This document shows, in pieces, positions 1 to 7,868 of a stretch of 64,000 bases of DNA (position 1 is the stretch's first letter; each line of letters starts with the position of its first letter). The notes below the pieces were generated by a model that had not been told where the DNA came from, did no database searches, and saw nothing but the letters and a program-made list of their open reading frames with translations. The DNA is from Pseudomonas sp. TH15 (GTDB lineage: Bacteria > Pseudomonadota > Gammaproteobacteria > Pseudomonadales > Pseudomonadaceae): positions 5,074,001 through 5,138,000 of the forward strand of contig NZ_JAEKEL010000001.1 in assembly GCF_016651105.1 (NCBI RefSeq). The letters are read 5' to 3'. A program made the position numbers and the translations under genes.

Positions 1-323
1 TCGGCGGCAGCGAAATGTCCCGCCATTTCGCCATTGGTTCCGCCGAAGAAGCGGCGGCCTACCTCAAGCATCCACTGTTGGGCGCACGGTTGCGCACCTG
101 CACCCAGTTAGTGCTGAACCTGAAAAAACGCTCGATTGCCGAGATTTTCGGCCACCCCGATGATCTCAAGTTTCACTCCTCCATGACCCTGTTCGCCCAA
201 GTTGCCCCCGACGGCAGCCTGTTCCATCGGGCGCTGGATCAATTTTTCCATGGCATACAGGATGACTGGACGCTGTCGCTGCTGGACCTAAAACAGGCCC
301 AACTGCCCACCAATCAGCGTTGA
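1..323 (+). CDS. DUF1810 family protein, C-terminal part
   Basis: This is the 3' end of a gene that begins before the window; the reading frame is already open at base 3 and stops at 323. The visible part (about 106 residues) has the DUF1810 pattern: an AxxYLxHPLLGxRLRxC stretch, then IFGxPDDLKFxSSMTLF and a final FFxGxxDxWTLxLL. The function of the family is not established. The gene runs towards polB, and the two coding ends overlap by about 36 bases. The first ATG visible in the window (base 15) is internal, because the family is longer than what is seen here. Family call is from memory of the domain pattern. Confidence 0.8.
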   Translation, partial: GGSEMSRHFAIGSAEEAAAYLKHPLLGARLRTCTQLVLNLKKRSIAEIFGHPDDLKFHSSMTLFAQVAPDGSLFHRALDQFFHGIQDDWTLSLLDLKQAQLPTNQR

Positions 324-2651
324 GAAGTCGTCATCGACGAACGGCAGGATCGCGTCGGCCACCGGTTGCAGTTGCCGGGTGACGTAGTGGTCGTAGTCAA
401 TTGGCGCACTGCGGATCTCCAGCGGCTCCGGCCCGGCGACGCTGATCACGTAGCTGATCCAGCCGCCATTCTGGTATTGCTTCGGGCGGCCCTGCTGTTC
501 GTTATAGGCGTCGGCCATCCGCGCCGCCCGCACATGGGGCGGCACGTTGCGCTCATATTCGTCGAGGGTGCGGCGCAGTCGCTTGCGATAGACCAGGCGG
601 TCGTCGAACTCACCGGCGAGGGTCTTGCGCACGTAGTCGCGCACATAGTCCTGATACGGCTGGCGATGGAAGATCCGCGAGTACAGCTCCTGCTGAAATT
701 GCCGGGCCAGCAGCGACCAGTCGGTGCGTACGGTTTCCAGGCCCTTGTAGATCATTTCGTCAGTGCCGTCAGCGCGGGTGACCAACCCGGCGTAACGCTT
801 CTTGCTGCCCTCCTCGGCCCCGCGAATGGTCGGCATCAGGAAGCGTTTGTAGTGGGTTTCAAACTGCAATTCCAGCGCACTTTCCAGACCATATTGCTGC
901 TGCACATGCTCACGCCACCACTGATTGACGTGATCCACCAAAGCGCGGCCAATCTGCGCCGCTTCTTCCTGACCGTGGGCGCGGCGTAGCCAGACGAAGG
1001 TCGAGTCGGTGTCGCCATAAATCACCGCGTGGCCCTGGGCTTCGATCAACTGCCGGGTGCGCAGCATGATTTCATGGCCACGCAGGGTGATGGATGAGGC
1101 CAGCCGCGTGTCGAAGAACCGGCAACCGCTGGAACCGAGCACGCCGTAAAAAGCGTTCATGATGATTTTCAGGGCCTGGGACAGCGGCGCGTTGTGTTCA
1201 CGCTTGGCGGTTTCGCGACCTTCGGCGACCCGCGCGACGATGGCCGGCAGGCAATGCCGGGTTCGGGAAAAACGCGCACCGCGAAAGCCGGGCACCGACT
1301 CACTGTCGTCAGGGTGCTTGAGGCCCTCGATCAGCCCTACCGGGTCGATCAGGAAGGTACGGATGATCGACGGATAAAGGCTTTTGTAGTCGAGCACCAG
1401 CACTGACTCGTACAACCCCGGTTGCGAGTCCATCACAAAACCGCCGGGGCTGGCCTGGGGTGGTTTGCCGCCGAGGTTCGGCGCGACGAAGCCCTGACGG
1501 TGCATCAGCGGCATATACAGGTGCGTGAACGCCGCCACCGAACCGCCGCTGCGATCCGCCGGCAAACCGGTGACGCTGGCCCGTTCCAGCAGGAAGGTCA
1601 GCAACTCGGTTTTGGCGAAGATCCGCGTGACCAGTTCGCAATCCTTGAGGTTGTAGGTGGCCAGCGCCGGTTTGTCTTCGGCGAACATGCGGTTGATTTC
1701 GTCCATGCGCTGGTACGGCGTGCTGATCGCCTTGCCTTCGCCGAGCAGGGTTTGTGCGACGTTTTCCAGGCTGAACGAGGGGAAGCTCCAGGTCGCCGAA
1801 CGCAGGGATTCGATGCCGTCGATGATCAAGCGCCCGGCCGCCGAGGCGAAGTAATGATTGCGGCTGCCGTGCTCGCGCCACTGCATTTCTTCGCCGCCAC
1901 GCCCCAGTTTCAGCGGCACCGCAAGGCGCCGGGCGTGCTCGTGGAGGACACGCAGGTCGAACTGCACGACGTTCCAGCCGATGATCGCGTCGGGATCGTG
2001 TCGGGCGAACCATTCGTTGAGTTTTTTCAGTAGCAGGGTTCGGGAGTCGCAGTATTCGAGCTGGAAATCCACCGCGCGGGCGTCACCGTTGGGTGGGCCG
2101 AGCATGTACACCTGACGCTCGCCGCAGCCTTCCAGCGCGATGGAATAGAGTTCGCCCTGGGCGGTGGTTTCGATGTCGAGGGACACCAGTTGCAGATTCG
2201 GCCGGTAACCGGGGGCCGGTTTCATTTGCGCGTCGAGCAGCAGGCCTTCGGCGTTGGGTGTGCCACCGAACTGCACGGGCGCGGTGATGAAACGCTCCAT
2301 CATGTAGCGTTCCGGCGGGCGCACGTCGGCTTCGAACATCTCGACCCCGACCTTGCGCAGCGCGGTTTCCAGCCGCATCAACTGGCCGTGCTGCTGGCAA
2401 TACAGGCCGAGCACCGGACGATGCTCGAAATCCAGCAGGGCCAAGGGCCGCAGTTCGACGTTCTTTTCCCCGCGCAACACGGTTTCGGCCTGCTCGCGCT
2501 GCTCCGCCGGGATGAAGGCCACCGACGGTTGATGAGGCAGGCGGATGCGCCGGGGACCGGCATCGGTCGCCAGCCAGAACTCGACTTCGGTGCCGGCCGG
2601 GGTATCGCGCCAATGCCGGGTCAGGACGAAGCCCTGCTGTAAATCCACCAC
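288..2651 (-). CDS. polB: DNA polymerase II (family B)
   Basis: A 787-residue family B polymerase, close to the 783 residues of E. coli PolB. It does translesion and repair synthesis with 3'-5' proofreading. The exonuclease motifs are present (SLDIET near residue 158, GWNVVQFDL, and YNLKDCELV), followed by the polymerase motifs LDYKSLYPSII (motif A), IIMNAFYGVLGS (motif B) and YGDTDST (motif C, two catalytic Asp). The gene appears intact. The start is GTG; two GTG codons stand side by side (2651 and 2648) behind a GAGG sequence, so the exact start is uncertain by one codon. I looked for a LexA box (CTG-N10-CAG) upstream, because E. coli polB is SOS-regulated, and saw none. Its 3' end overlaps the convergent DUF1810 gene. 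Confidence 0.97.
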   Translation of the reverse strand: MVDLQQGFVLTRHWRDTPAGTEVEFWLATDAGPRRIRLPHQPSVAFIPAEQREQAETVLRGEKNVELRPLALLDFEHRPVLGLYCQQHGQLMRLETALRKVGVEMFEADVRPPERYMMERFITAPVQFGGTPNAEGLLLDAQMKPAPGYRPNLQLVSLDIETTAQGELYSIALEGCGERQVYMLGPPNGDARAVDFQLEYCDSRTLLLKKLNEWFARHDPDAIIGWNVVQFDLRVLHEHARRLAVPLKLGRGGEEMQWREHGSRNHYFASAAGRLIIDGIESLRSATWSFPSFSLENVAQTLLGEGKAISTPYQRMDEINRMFAEDKPALATYNLKDCELVTRIFAKTELLTFLLERASVTGLPADRSGGSVAAFTHLYMPLMHRQGFVAPNLGGKPPQASPGGFVMDSQPGLYESVLVLDYKSLYPSIIRTFLIDPVGLIEGLKHPDDSESVPGFRGARFSRTRHCLPAIVARVAEGRETAKREHNAPLSQALKIIMNAFYGVLGSSGCRFFDTRLASSITLRGHEIMLRTRQLIEAQGHAVIYGDTDSTFVWLRRAHGQEEAAQIGRALVDHVNQWWREHVQQQYGLESALELQFETHYKRFLMPTIRGAEEGSKKRYAGLVTRADGTDEMIYKGLETVRTDWSLLARQFQQELYSRIFHRQPYQDYVRDYVRKTLAGEFDDRLVYRKRLRRTLDEYERNVPPHVRAARMADAYNEQQGRPKQYQNGGWISYVISVAGPEPLEIRSAPIDYDHYVTRQLQPVADAILPFVDDDFSTLIGGQLGLF

Positions 2652-2731
2652 TGCAACCTCGGGAAACTGAATCTGGTGCGCATTCTACGCTGCCCCTTCA
2701 TCGCCCGCGTTTTCAGTTTGGAATACTTTGT

Positions 2732-3106
2732 GATGAGAGGGTTTATCTGGGATGAGAGGGTTTATCTGTGATGAGGGGATTTATCTGGATGAGAGGATTT
2801 CTCTGGGATGAGGGGATTTATCTGGATGAGAGGATTTCTCTGGGATGAGAGGATTTCTCTGGGATGAGGGGATTTATCTGGATGAGAGGATTTCTTTGGG
2901 ATGAGGGGATTTATCTGTGGCGAGGGATTTATCCCCGTTGGGTTGCGAAGCAGCCCCAAAACCATCCGACACGGTGTACCAGGAAAACCCGGTTGTCTGT
3001 TTTTGGGCCCGCTGCGCAGGCCAACGGGGATAAATCCCCTCGCCACAGATAAATCCCCTCACCACAGATAAATCCTCTCATCAGAGATAAATCCCCTTGC
3101 CACAGG
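2732..3106. repeat. REP hairpin flanked by mirrored tandem arrays
   Basis: About ten head-to-tail units of 18-19 bases, of the form GATGAGGGGATTTATCTG with variants (GATTTCTC, GGTTTATC), run from 2732 to about 2915. They lead into a normal REP arm (GTGGCGAGGGATTTATCCCC). A loop of about 90 bases follows, then the opposite arm (GGGGATAAATCCCCTCGCC) ending near 3047, and then about three more units in inverted orientation (CAGATAAATCCCCTCACCA) to 3106. The array units are degenerate copies of the REP arm itself. All open frames across it are low-complexity translations of the repeat. It fills the gap between polB and the CBS-domain gene. Confidence 0.9.
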
Positions 3107-3240
3107 TTCATTTTTCACCGAGTGATGGGCATTTGGTTTGGAAATGACGTTTTTCGCGTGTTATCTGCCGCTTTGCGCCTTGCCCTGCGCGCTTGGGTCT
3201 ACGATTCTTCAAGAACAACGACAACACCTGAGAAGCCGCC

Positions 3241-3681
3241 ATGAAAACCGTCGCCCAACTGCTCAAGTTGAAAGATCAGAAGAATCAGGAAGTGCACCAG
3301 ATCAAACCCGACCACATGGTGCTCGAAGCACTGATGAAGATGGCCGAGAAAAACGTCGGTGCCTTGCTGGTGGTGGAGAACGACGAAGTGCTGGGCATCA
3401 TCAGTGAGCGCGACTACGCGCGCAAACTGGTGCTGCACGGCCGCTCTTCGGTGGGCACCCCGGTACGCGACATCATGGCGTCCCCGGTGATCACCGTCGA
3501 CACCCACCAAACCGTCGATACCTGCCTGGGTATCATGTCCGACAGACGCCTGCGCCACCTGCCTGTGGTGGAGAACGGCAAGTTGCTGGGCTTGCTGTCC
3601 ATCGGTGACCTGGTCAAGGAAGCGATTGCCGAACAGGCGGAATTGATTCGTCAGTTGGAGCAGTACATTCGCGGGGAATAA
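3241..3681 (+). CDS. CBS-domain protein (tandem CBS pair)
   Basis: A 146-residue soluble protein made almost entirely of two CBS domains (about residues 15-70 and 78-130), the Bateman fold that binds adenine nucleotides or similar ligands. Typical features are the GALLVVENDEVLGIISERDYARK segment at the end of CBS1, the DIMASPVITV start of CBS2 and RLRHLPVVENGKLLGLLSIGDLV at its end. It has no catalytic or transport domain, so it probably works as a nucleotide sensor for a partner that cannot be read from the sequence. The start ATG follows a GAGAAG sequence. It is monocistronic and flanked by REP elements. Confidence 0.93.
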   Translation: MKTVAQLLKLKDQKNQEVHQIKPDHMVLEALMKMAEKNVGALLVVENDEVLGIISERDYARKLVLHGRSSVGTPVRDIMASPVITVDTHQTVDTCLGIMSDRRLRHLPVVENGKLLGLLSIGDLVKEAIAEQAELIRQLEQYIRGE

Positions 3682-3695
3682 ATCGCAAAAACACT

Positions 3696-3819
3696 GTGGT
3701 GAGGGGATTTAGCGAAGCGTCGCACCGCCCCGATGGACTGCGCAGCAGGCCCTGTTTCTTTGGGGTGCTTCGCGCCCCATCGGGGCGGTGCGACGCTTCG
3801 CTAAATCCCCTCGCCACAG
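3696..3819. repeat. REP pair (GGGGATTT family, long-arm variant)
   Basis: Inverted pair beginning GTGGTGAGGGGATTTAGCGAAG and ending with its complement CTTCGCTAAATCCCCTCGCCACAG; the arms extend through CGTCGCACCGCCCCGATG. The loop carries CTGCGCAGCAG, as other members of this family do. This member has AGCGAAGCG in place of the usual ATCCCCG after GGGGATTT. It lies just after the CBS-domain gene, between two convergent genes. Confidence 0.9.
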
Positions 3820-3851
3820 GGCTCACTCCTGCATTTGGTTGTGTGGTGGGT

Positions 3852-4475
3852 TCAGGCTGGCCAATGCCGGGCAAACACCGGAGCCAACACCGGATGCCGG
3901 TCAATCCTCTGCAACCACGCATAAAACCCCGGCCGCGTCTGGCGCAAGTGCTCGCGGCTGCCGGCCCAGCGCGTCACCACCGCCGCCAGCACGTCCAGCG
4001 CCCCCGGCGTTTCGTCGTCCAGGTACAACTCGGCGGAAAATTGGTCGGCAAACACCTCCCAGCTCCAGTGCAAGCGCTCTCGGGCGCCGGCCATCAGGTT
4101 CTGCCGTGACGCTTCGTCAGGCATCAGCAACCAGCGCTCGGGGTAGTCGATAACGCCAATCGCCGCGTAGCAATTGCTGACGATGTAGACCAGACCGCGA
4201 ATGGCCTGGTCGCGGTCCAGTGGATTGTCTGGCAGTAGGCCGGACTTGGGAAACGCCAGACCCAGGTGAATCAGAATGGCCGCGCTCTCGGTCAGCGCAC
4301 TGCCATCGGGCAGTTGCAGGGTCGGGATCTGCTTCAGCGGATTGAGTTGCGCCAATGCGTCAGCAGCTTCGGCACTGGCTTCGGTATCGATGAAGCGGTA
4401 GGCGATCTGGCACAACTCCAGCGCCGCTTCGATGGCGGCTGCGCCTGAATTGCGATGTCCGTAGAGCTGATACAT
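3852..4475 (-). CDS. Glutathione S-transferase family protein
   Basis: A 207-residue GST-like protein beginning MYQLYGHRNSGAAA. The first 80 residues match the thioredoxin-like GST domain, including the PTLQLPDGSALTESAAILIHL segment (cis-Pro loop and glutathione-binding E-S pair). The helical C-terminal domain follows, with a late PGFYAWLQRIDRHPV region. The ATG at 4475 is chosen because AGAAGGGGGAGTC stands just upstream; a longer frame to 4604 would translate a solo REP arm and is rejected. Its substrate cannot be predicted. The C-terminal coding end lies 33 bases from the neighbouring REP pair. Confidence 0.9.
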   Translation of the reverse strand: MYQLYGHRNSGAAAIEAALELCQIAYRFIDTEASAEAADALAQLNPLKQIPTLQLPDGSALTESAAILIHLGLAFPKSGLLPDNPLDRDQAIRGLVYIVSNCYAAIGVIDYPERWLLMPDEASRQNLMAGARERLHWSWEVFADQFSAELYLDDETPGALDVLAAVVTRWAGSREHLRQTRPGFYAWLQRIDRHPVLAPVFARHWPA

Positions 4476-4500
4476 GACTCCCCCTTCTCTATTGATGACC

Positions 4501-4532
4501 TGCGACGTTTCGCTGAATCCCCTCACCACAAA
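4501..4532. repeat. Solo REP arm
   Basis: A single inverted arm, TGCGACGTTTCGCTGAATCC followed by CCTCACCACA. It is the same variant as the arms of the pair at 3696-3819 but without a partner. It lies immediately upstream of the glutathione transferase gene. Confidence 0.75.
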
Positions 4533-4996
4533 AGTCACACGCCACAGAATAGATGGCGGCTGTCCGGATGTAGAAATTTCTTGGCTGTGTATCCGTTTTG
4601 GCACGAATTTCCCATGCGCTCGCCACTTGCGAATTCAACCCTCGCGAAACAGCGCTTACGGTGCCGATCCCGCACCAAGAGCAATCATCGAACGCTATCC
4701 GCGTTCTTGTAAGGTGCGATACCGAACCAAAAGTTCGCGTATCCGAGCTGGCAACAAGGAGTTCACCGCGTGAATCTTCAATCGTTCTGCCGCATCACTG
4801 CCTTTGCATCTCTTTACGCCAACAGCCGAGTTCATCTGAACAGCACCGGCCACCTGCGCGTTTACTGTATTACCTAACCCAATACCCCCACTGTGCTCGG
4901 CGATGAGTTATTCACCGAGCGCACAGTCTTATTTATTTTTTAAATACAACGCTGAATATCATTGCGCGAGCCATGCACTAATCAGTCTTCAGCTGG

Positions 4997-5009
4997 ATTG
5001 TCAGACAAT
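4997..5009. promoter_or_regulatory. Perfect palindrome ATTGTCAGACAAT, possible GntR-type operator
   Basis: The sequence ATTGTC-A-GACAAT is a perfect inverted repeat in an AT-rich intergenic region, flanked on both sides by CTTCAGCT. TTGTC...GACAA half-sites are typical of GntR/FadR-family operators. No gene starts within 600 bases, so a regulatory role is only a possibility. Confidence 0.3.
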
Positions 5010-5402
5010 AACTTCAGCTATTTTATATTTGCACCAAAACTGCACCAACGACTGCAACTAAGCAAAGACTCAGGCATTGATTTCATTTAAACAAGAACAA
5101 GGAATAGCCCCTGTGACCCGCTAAAACATTGACCCGCACCAAATCAGTCCGCCGCGCACCAGCAAGTGCCCCGACTGACACGAGAATTGCCGCTCTGCCT
5201 CGCCAATCCGCGAGATAGAGCACACGGCCAGACTCGCCCTGAAAAAAGCCGCTGCGTACGCGGCGACGGGATTGTATGCGCCGAAGATAAACAGGCCAGC
5301 CATCGAAACTTATATAAATGCGACATGGGTAACATCAATGAAATAACCCACCTACATTCCAGCAACATTTGGCACAGCGGTTGCAAAACACAATTCGAGA
5401 AG

Positions 5403-5480
5403 TCTGCGATCTGTTGACCTTGATCTGATCTTGATCATTTAAAACAAGATCAACAGATCGCAGCCTGCGGCAGCTCCTAC
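5403..5480. repeat. REP pair (CTGCGATC family), left arm eroded
   Basis: Left part TCTGCGATCTGTTGAC and right part GATCAACAGATCGCAGCCTG then CGGCAGCTCCTAC. The complete family arm is TGTAGGAGCTGCCGAAGGCTGCGATC; here the outer part of the left arm is missing. Confidence 0.65.
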
Positions 5481-5618
5481 CTATAGAACAACACCAGGGA
5501 ATGGGTAATGAACCGACGAAGTCGATGGCGCTGAGCCAGTAAGTTGCACAAGCCTTGTTAACCGGATAGTTCAACTATCGGCTTCTGCACACCCAAAAGA
5601 AAGTTACACCCATCCACT

Positions 5619-5639
5619 CGAACATGACCCACATGTTCG
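5619..5639. promoter_or_regulatory. Inverted repeat CGAACATG-N5-CATGTTCG upstream of tonB
   Basis: Two perfect 8-base arms separated by five bases, ending 41 bases before the tonB start codon. It could be an operator for a dimeric regulator or a hairpin in the 5' leader. It does not look like a Fur box. Confidence 0.4.
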
Positions 5640-5680
5640 GACGGCACCTTATTGCCCTTCATCAACCCGAGGGAGCTTTA

Positions 5681-6504
5681 ATGAACGATGCGGTAAAGCA
5701 CAGAACCCTGCCGGGTTTGTTACGGGACGCGCCGATCCCGCCAACTTCGGGCAGGCCGGCCTTTAAAGCCAATACCTCGCAACCGGGCGGTTTGAATAAA
5801 CAGCAGATGGTTTTGCTGGTTGCCGTGTCGGCGCTGATACACGGCGGCGCCTGGTGGTTTCTCCAGCAGGGTAAAACCGAGCCGTTGCCGACGCCGCCGC
5901 AGATTCCGGAAATGACCGTAGAGCTGACAAGTCCGACGCCACCGGCACCGCCGACGCCGGAACCACCGCCGCCGCCCCCGCCTCCACCGCCGCCCGAACC
6001 CGAACAACCGGTGGAAGACGAGGATGCGGTCACGCCGCCGCCAAAACCGGTGGAAAAGCCCAAGCCAATCGAAAAACCCAAACCGGTCGAGAAACCCAAA
6101 CCGGTGAAAAAGTCGAGCCGCCGAAAGCCCCGCCCGCCCCGGCACAACCGGCAGCCCCAGCGGCACCGGCGACACCGAGCGCGCCACTGGCTCCCGCAGC
6201 GGCCCCGGGCCCGGTCAAGGAATCGGCGGCGATTTCCGGCCTCGCCAGCCTCGGCAACCCGCCGCCGGAATACCCGTCGCTGGCGTTGCGGCGCAACTGG
6301 GAAGGCAGCGTGGTGCTGCGCATTCAAGTGCTGGCCAACGGTCGTGCAGGTTCAGTGACCGTGACCAAATCCAGCGGCAAGCCGCAACTGGATGACGCCG
6401 CCGTTGCCGCCGTGAAGAACTGGAAGTTTATTCCGGCCAAACGCGGTGACACACCGATTGACGGCTTCGCCACCCAGACCATCGATTTCAAATTGCCGCA
6501 ATAA
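5681..6504 (+). pseudogene. tonB: TonB energy-transducing protein, one-base frameshift
   Basis: Start ATG 5681 follows CGAGGGAGC. The N-terminus is cytoplasmic (about 40 residues), then one membrane anchor (QMVLLVAVSALIHGGAWWFLQ), then the Pro-rich periplasmic spacer (PPPPPPPPPP, then KPKPxEKPKP repeats). At 6107-6112 (GAAAAAG) the frame is lost: the original frame runs into an Arg-rich nonsense tail ending at 6358, while the -1 frame continues correctly as VEPPKAPPAPAQ and carries the TonB C-terminal domain (YPSLALRRNWEGSVVLRIQV to the stop at 6504). Repaired length is 274 residues. Causes could be a missing A in the assembly, a real mutation, or slippage on AAAAAG. It precedes exbB by 49 bases and belongs to the same operon. 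Confidence 0.85.
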
Positions 6505-6553
6505 CCGAACGCTCAATCAACGCACAACCGAATAACGCAAGCGAGGTATCACC

Positions 6554-7258
6554 ATGAACGATTTGTCTTCGATGATTGTCCCCGGCGTGCTCTGGGGTCT
6601 GGTGCTGTTTTCCGTGGTCAGCTGGGCGATCCTGCTGGTCAAATCGGCGCAATACCTGCGCCAGAAAGCGCAGAACAAACAGTTCAGCAAAGCCTTCTGG
6701 GGCGCGCCCGATCTGCTCACTGCCGCCGAACACGCCAGCCAGTATCCGGGCTCGCTCGCGCGCATTGCCAGCAGCGGTTTCGAAGCCCTGCTGGTGGAAG
6801 ATTCGCCGCGCACCACGCAGCAACTGGCGCACACCATCAACCGCTCGGATCGACTGGAGCGTAACTTGCGCCAGCAGATCCAGAAGGAACGCCGCTCGCT
6901 GGAAAACGGCCAGGCGATCCTCGCCAGTATTGGCAGCACCGCGCCGTTCATTGGTCTGTTCGGCACCGTGTGGGGAATCATGGAAGCGCTGAAAAGCATC
7001 GGCGAAACCGGCTCGGCCAGCCTTGAAGCGGTCGCCGGGCCCATCGGCCACGCGCTGATCGCTACTGGCGTGGGCATCGCCGTCGCGGTGCCGGCGGTGC
7101 TGATTTACAACTTCTTCCTGCGTCGTCTGAAACTCGCATCGGCGGACATGGACGATTTCGCCCACGACTTTGACGCCCTCGCCTCGCGCAGTGCGTTTTC
7201 CATCAGCCGCCAGGCCATCGCCAGCAAAACCACAGCCGCCGTGCGGGAGGCCAGCTGA
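6554..7258 (+). CDS. exbB: ExbB proton channel subunit
   Basis: A 234-residue MotA/TolQ/ExbB-family inner membrane protein. With ExbD it uses the proton gradient to energise TonB. Three membrane segments are visible: PGVLWGLVLFSVVSWAILLV near the N-terminus, ASIGSTAPFIGLFGTVWGIM in the middle, and ATGVGIAVAVPAVLIYNFF after it; the large cytoplasmic loop lies between the first two. The stop codon overlaps the exbD start (TGATG), so the two are translationally coupled. Confidence 0.96.
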   Translation: MNDLSSMIVPGVLWGLVLFSVVSWAILLVKSAQYLRQKAQNKQFSKAFWGAPDLLTAAEHASQYPGSLARIASSGFEALLVEDSPRTTQQLAHTINRSDRLERNLRQQIQKERRSLENGQAILASIGSTAPFIGLFGTVWGIMEALKSIGETGSASLEAVAGPIGHALIATGVGIAVAVPAVLIYNFFLRRLKLASADMDDFAHDFDALASRSAFSISRQAIASKTTAAVREAS

Positions 7259-7659
7259 TGTCGTTCTCCACTCAAGACAGCGAAGAAGTGCTCAGCGAAA
7301 TGAATGTCACGCCACTGGTCGACGTGATGCTCGTGCTGCTGGTGGTGTTCATCGTCACCGCGCCGCTGATGACCAACGCGATCAAAGTCAACCTGCCGAA
7401 AACCGACGCCGTCGCCCCCGCCGAGAAAAAGGACCCGGTGGTGGTCAGCGTCGATCAGGACGGCAAGTTCTATCTGGCCAAGACCGAACTGGCCCCGGAA
7501 TCTTTGGAGGCCAGCCTCAAGGAGGTCAAGGCCAAGGACGCCGAAGTACGCGTTCAGCTACAGGCCGATTCCTCGGTGAATTATGGCCAGGTCGCCAAGG
7601 CCATGGCGTCCATCGAACGCTCGGGCATCAGCAAGATTTCGGTGATGACCACCCACTGA
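7258..7659 (+). CDS. exbD: ExbD proton channel subunit
   Basis: A 133-residue ExbD/TolR protein with one membrane anchor near the N-terminus. The motif EMNVTPLVDVMLVLLVVFIV contains the conserved membrane Asp (D22 here) that carries protons. The rest is the periplasmic domain that contacts TonB. It overlaps exbB by one base and is the last gene of the tonB-exbB-exbD operon; a strong hairpin follows. Confidence 0.96.
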   Translation: MSFSTQDSEEVLSEMNVTPLVDVMLVLLVVFIVTAPLMTNAIKVNLPKTDAVAPAEKKDPVVVSVDQDGKFYLAKTELAPESLEASLKEVKAKDAEVRVQLQADSSVNYGQVAKAMASIERSGISKISVMTTH

Positions 7660-7661
7660 GT

Positions 7662-7702
7662 GCGGTGCCGGGCGCGCGTTGAAAATACGCGCCCGGCACC
7701 GC
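7662..7702 (+). terminator. Strong hairpin after exbD, no U-tract
   Basis: GCGGTGCCGGGCGC pairs perfectly with GCGCCCGGCACCGC (14-base stem, 13-base loop). No run of T follows, so it is either an mRNA-stabilising or attenuating hairpin or a Rho-assisted end rather than a classical intrinsic terminator. Confidence 0.55.
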
Positions 7703-7868
7703 TGAAGAAATCCCGTCGCACTCGGCCGACCGAAAAAACGCTACGCGTCTTCGGAGGGGATCGGCTTGCTTGAAGAAAGTGGTTTTTCGCGGCGCGGCAC
7801 CACCGTGACCTGCGCAATCAGGGCTCACAAGGCCATTTCGATAACGTCTAACAAAGTCGGAAACAACC

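Larger units (their letters stand above)
4533..5618. other. 1.1 kb stretch without a credible gene
   Basis: Open frames here are short, lack ribosome sites and have no recognisable protein composition. The middle (about 4900-5100) is clearly AT-richer than the rest of the window. Two items stand out and are listed separately: a perfect 13-base palindrome at 4997-5009 and a REP-like pair at 5403-5480. I see no RNA gene in it. Confidence 0.6.

Noticed and set aside
2652..2731. LexA box upstream of polB
   Set aside because: No CTG-N10-CAG sequence with suitable core is present between the GTG start and the repeat array.
2732..3106. Possible CRISPR array
   Set aside because: Units of 18-19 bases abut each other without unique spacers, and no cas genes are present; the units derive from a REP arm.
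4598..4906. A 102-codon plus-strand frame in the gap before tonB
   Set aside because: No ribosome site, no recognisable protein pattern, and composition unlike neighbouring genes.
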